Source: JAFGDI01 sp963662515
GTDB lineage: Bacteria > Planctomycetota > Phycisphaerae > Sedimentisphaerales > SM23-30
Length of the DNA stretch: 64,000 nucleotides
NCBI GenBank assembly: GCA_963662515.1
Contig: OY759675.1
Coordinates: 2,666,001 to 2,730,000, forward strand
Direction: 5' to 3'
Below the pieces are notes generated by a model, which was not told the origin of the DNA, ran no database searches, and was given only the letters and a program-made list of their open reading frames with translations. The translations under genes were made by a program, and so were the position numbers. Every line of letters starts with the position of its first letter. The first letter of the stretch is position 1. Shown here one piece after another: positions 61,740 through 64,000 of the stretch.

Positions 61740-63048
61740 CTTTAATCATTTCTGCATAGTAATCAGACATATTGACATTGACAGGATCAGCACCTATCAA
61801 GTTTAATGACAATTCACCATCGACAACGCCACAAAACTTAACTTCCATGGAAATACCTTCTGGTCCACCACAAACTGTCGATTTAATTTGACCTTTAATA
61901 TCAATTTGTCCTACCAATGTTACCAAATCGAAACCAAAAGCTGATGCTCCGAGATTTATGCTTTGCCCAAGATTAACTCCTAAACTTTTTGTATCACACG
62001 CAGATTGATATGGACCGTTACACTTTTTGTTCTTAATTTCAAGATCTGCGACACCTATGTCTATTTGCATCCATTTCCAAGTCAAATTCCAATCTCCAAT
62101 ATTTCCACCAACACCAATACCAACATGCGCATTGGCTGAAATATTCATTTTTTTCATACCATTTGGATAATGCACTCCGTCCATACAGCATGGCTTATAA
62201 TCCACATCCGTCGTAATATCAGCAGAAGCACCAATACCTAAATAAATACCAGCCGAATATGTTGTCGCCAAACCAAGTTTGTCAGTATAACACAATGGAG
62301 AACTTTTAACATATTGATACAAATTCAATCCATCAATATACCCCAGCGGGTCAATACTTAGCATTCTGCCAAATGCCGGATAATACCATCTATTCTTATA
62401 ATAGCACAATTCAAGAGCATTATTGTCGAAGTATTCTACTCTTTGACCAGTGAAGCCGATATTGGTTCCACTTCCAGCAGCAAGTTGTGAAGAATAACCT
62501 GCATTGTAAACTTTCCGCTTACCATAGGCATCATACTCGTAGCGTTCCAGAATCGCACCAGAAGAATCTATGCGAGCCACTGGACTATTCAGATGATCGT
62601 GAACCAGATAACTTACAGTTTCGGCTTCGCCAGCTTCTGTTACATAGAACAGTACCTCATCGAGCTGATTACCATACGCATAATTAACTGTCGAGACATC
62701 CAGATCAGCACCAGTCACAACCTCAGTCAGCACCTGCCAGCCGTTGTAGTAATAATCAGTTTGAATATAGCCCGATGAATCGGGTACTCTTACTAACTTA
62801 CGGACGCGCCGCCCCAGTGCATCATAGACGAACTCAGCGATGAGCGTTGTTCCATTATTTTTATATATCGCTACCAAGTGATTCTCGTGATCCCATTTAT
62901 AGCTGTAACCCTTATTATCCAAAACCAGATTCCCGGCGGTATCATAACTCATCACCGCCGTATTTATGCTATTATATCGGTTATTAACCGTATTTACAGC
63001 ATAAATTTCGGTAGGACCGCCGCGTATTGTAGCTGGAGTAAGTTTACC
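61690..63048 (-). CDS. 5'-truncated Rhs/YD-repeat protein with variable tip
   Basis: Open frame from directly after the stop of the 63049 gene; the first possible starts are GTG/ATG at 62955-62952. YD repeats: YKWDHENHLVAIYKNN, FVYDALGRRVRKLVRV, LVHDHLNSPVARIDSSGAIL, YEYDAYGKRKVY. Core end: CYYKNRWYYPAFGRMLSIDP. Junction: SSPLCYTDKLGLA. The tip of about 200 residues is beta-rich and Cys-containing (YSAGIYLGIGASADITTDVD, ANAHVGIGVGGNIGDWNLTW, CYSAFNKTWRFD); activity unknown. No N-terminus or signal is present. It is probably an orphan cassette behind the tip/immunity pair at 63049-64000. Confidence 0.8.
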   Translation of the reverse strand, partial: GKLTPATIRGGPTEIYAVNTVNNRYNSINTAVMSYDTAGNLVLDNKGYSYKWDHENHLVAIYKNNGTTLIAEFVYDALGRRVRKLVRVPDSSGYIQTDYYYNGWQVLTEVVTGADLDVSTVNYAYGNQLDEVLFYVTEAGEAETVSYLVHDHLNSPVARIDSSGAILERYEYDAYGKRKVYNAGYSSQLAAGSGTNIGFTGQRVEYFDNNALELCYYKNRWYYPAFGRMLSIDPLGYIDGLNLYQYVKSSPLCYTDKLGLATTYSAGIYLGIGASADITTDVDYKPCCMDGVHYPNGMKKMNISANAHVGIGVGGNIGDWNLTWKWMQIDIGVADLEIKNKKCNGPYQSACDTKSLGVNLGQSINLGASAFGFDLVTLVGQIDIKGQIKSTVCGGPEGISMEVKFCGVVDGELSLNLIGADPVNVNMSDYYAEMIKDGEGCYSAFNKTWRFD

Positions 63049-63552
63049 TTAATCCCCGTTTTTTATCAATAAATGATAATCGCCAGGTATCATGTCGCTT
63101 TTATATAAAACATTCTCGTCGGAATAATCACATATACGATATTTGTCAAAGATTGAGCAAACCAGAACGAAATTGTAATCAGAATTAACATATACACTTA
63201 ACATATCGCTGGTTAATTTTCCTACAGAAAAAGTAATTTTTTTATTCTTTAACAAGGAAGCTATTTCAAACGAATTATACAGTATTCCATCGATCTGTTT
63301 ATTGTAGCATGTAGTTTTAAGGCCTTGCTCGACAAAATGACTAATATTATTATCAACAATTTTTCCTTTGTGAGCATCAATAACAGTTGAAGATAAACTT
63401 ACCGCCAAAGTTCCCTCAGGCGTGATATGGTCAATATCAATAATTACAAGTAAATCTGCGTTATGCTTTAACGCATAATCATATACAAGACAAAGAATTC
63501 CTGCGGAAATTAAAACCACCAAAACCATTAAATAAAATCTTTTATTTTTCAT
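63049..63552 (-). CDS. Membrane-anchored protein, candidate immunity gene
   Basis: 167 residues from ATG 63552 behind AAAAGG. N-terminal TM anchor (RFYLMVLVVLISAGILCLVY), then a soluble domain that should lie outside the cytoplasm (ADLLVIIDIDHITPEGTLAV, CSIFDKYRICDYSDENVLY). It follows the C-terminal tip at 63573 by 20 bp. An immunity protein acting in the periplasm is a fair guess, unproven. Confidence 0.6.
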   Translation of the reverse strand: MKNKRFYLMVLVVLISAGILCLVYDYALKHNADLLVIIDIDHITPEGTLAVSLSSTVIDAHKGKIVDNNISHFVEQGLKTTCYNKQIDGILYNSFEIASLLKNKKITFSVGKLTSDMLSVYVNSDYNFVLVCSIFDKYRICDYSDENVLYKSDMIPGDYHLLIKNGD

Positions 63553-63572
63553 AAGGACCTTTTCCCCGCAAA

Positions 63573-64000
63573 TTAATGACAACATGATATTCTTATTTTA
63601 TTAGAATAACTTCCATAATCTTTCAATTTTTTCTTCATACCTATATCTTTTGACAAATCAATCGGCCCAACTGATAACCCTAACCCAAATGTTGCATAAT
63701 CATAAATACTACCGATTATCACAACTTCAGCTTCAGTACCTTTACCACTAGCACATGGGGTTAATTTTTCATACACTGCATATGTGGATTCAATTCCAAA
63801 TTGAACACTGACAATCGCTCCAATGCCAAAACTGTCAAATTCCCCACTAATATTGCCAGATACATTTGAAACCCCACCTAACTCAAGTTTGTCGCACGTA
63901 CATTTATACATATAATCAAATCCATATTCCCAAATAGAAGCAACTCCAATAGGATAAAGAGTACTAAGCCCCCCCCCTGCTCTCCTGGCTCACCATTTTG
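63573..64000 (-). CDS. Rhs-type C-terminal tip, frame-shifted near window edge
   Basis: The recognisable frame reads LSTLYPIGVASIWEYGFDYM, then YKCTCDKLELGGVSNVSG, FDSFGIGAIVSVQFGIES and GLGLSVGPIDLSKDIGMKKK. It resembles in style the beta-rich tip of the Rhs protein at 61690. Upstream it meets nine C (63969-63977). With nine, the frame hits a TGA. With ten it would read QNGEPGEQGGGLSTLYP, a natural-looking linker. So there is either a one-base loss, phase variation or a sequencing error here. The gene start lies outside the window. Confidence 0.55.

Overview
The window looks like a chromosomal segment of a Phycisphaerae-type planctomycete (a Sedimentisphaerales-like relative), inferred from gene content only. 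The pointers are ECF sigma factors paired with FecR anti-sigma proteins, PEP-CTERM proteins, very large secreted glycoside hydrolases and LamG proteins ending in dockerin-like Asp-rich repeats, McsA/McsB, LPS-export genes and a formylglycine sulfatase. Housekeeping and carbohydrate genes are of moderate GC; the toxin/immunity islands are clearly AT-richer.

Layout. 1-12.9 kb: a sulfatase fragment, an IS1182-type element, and two giant exported glycosidases (a domain-permuted GH3 and a GH2 with an inserted LamG domain). 13-17 kb: an iron-sulfur/FAD oxidoreductase, an UPF0102 nuclease-like protein and a system II cytochrome c maturation pair (ResB, CcsA), separated by copies of a MITE-like repeat. 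17-20 kb: a repeat-rich spacer with a 21-bp tandem array and a complete IS256-family element bounded by 26-bp inverted repeats. 20-28 kb: ahcY, serS, kdsC, an LptC/OstA-like giant and an LptF/LptG permease, the first three spacers each holding a long hairpin-forming element. 28-32.7 kb: pdxB, mcsB, mcsA, a PTPS/QueD-family gene, and two unannotated transcription units with their own promoters and terminators (candidate small RNAs).

32.7-40.2 kb and 46.9-55.6 kb are two similarly built surface-glycan loci. Each pairs an ECF sigma factor with a membrane anti-sigma (FecR) whose exported part ends in a carbohydrate-binding-like fold (LamG in one, NPCBM-like in the other). Each also holds secreted proteins that share one N-terminal domain within the locus but carry different C-termini: PEP-CTERM, LamG plus dockerin-like tail, or a PIG-L deacetylase. 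A BNR-4 lyase-like protein sits in the first, a heparan-glucosaminide acetyltransferase-like membrane protein in the second. I infer that these sense, bind and remodel extracellular glycans.

40.6-46.1 kb and 61.2-64 kb are Rhs/YD-repeat islands made of 5'-truncated Rhs cores, swapped C-terminal tips and small immunity-like genes, broken up by a truncated IS4 transposase. REP palindromes and two almost identical REP-associated (RAYT) transposase units at 46.1 and 56.0 kb border these regions. 56.7-60.6 kb returns to conserved genes: a GFA-family protein, rsmA, ruvA, ruvC and a BatD/DUF4381-like membrane protein. I saw no rRNA, tRNA or CRISPR array.
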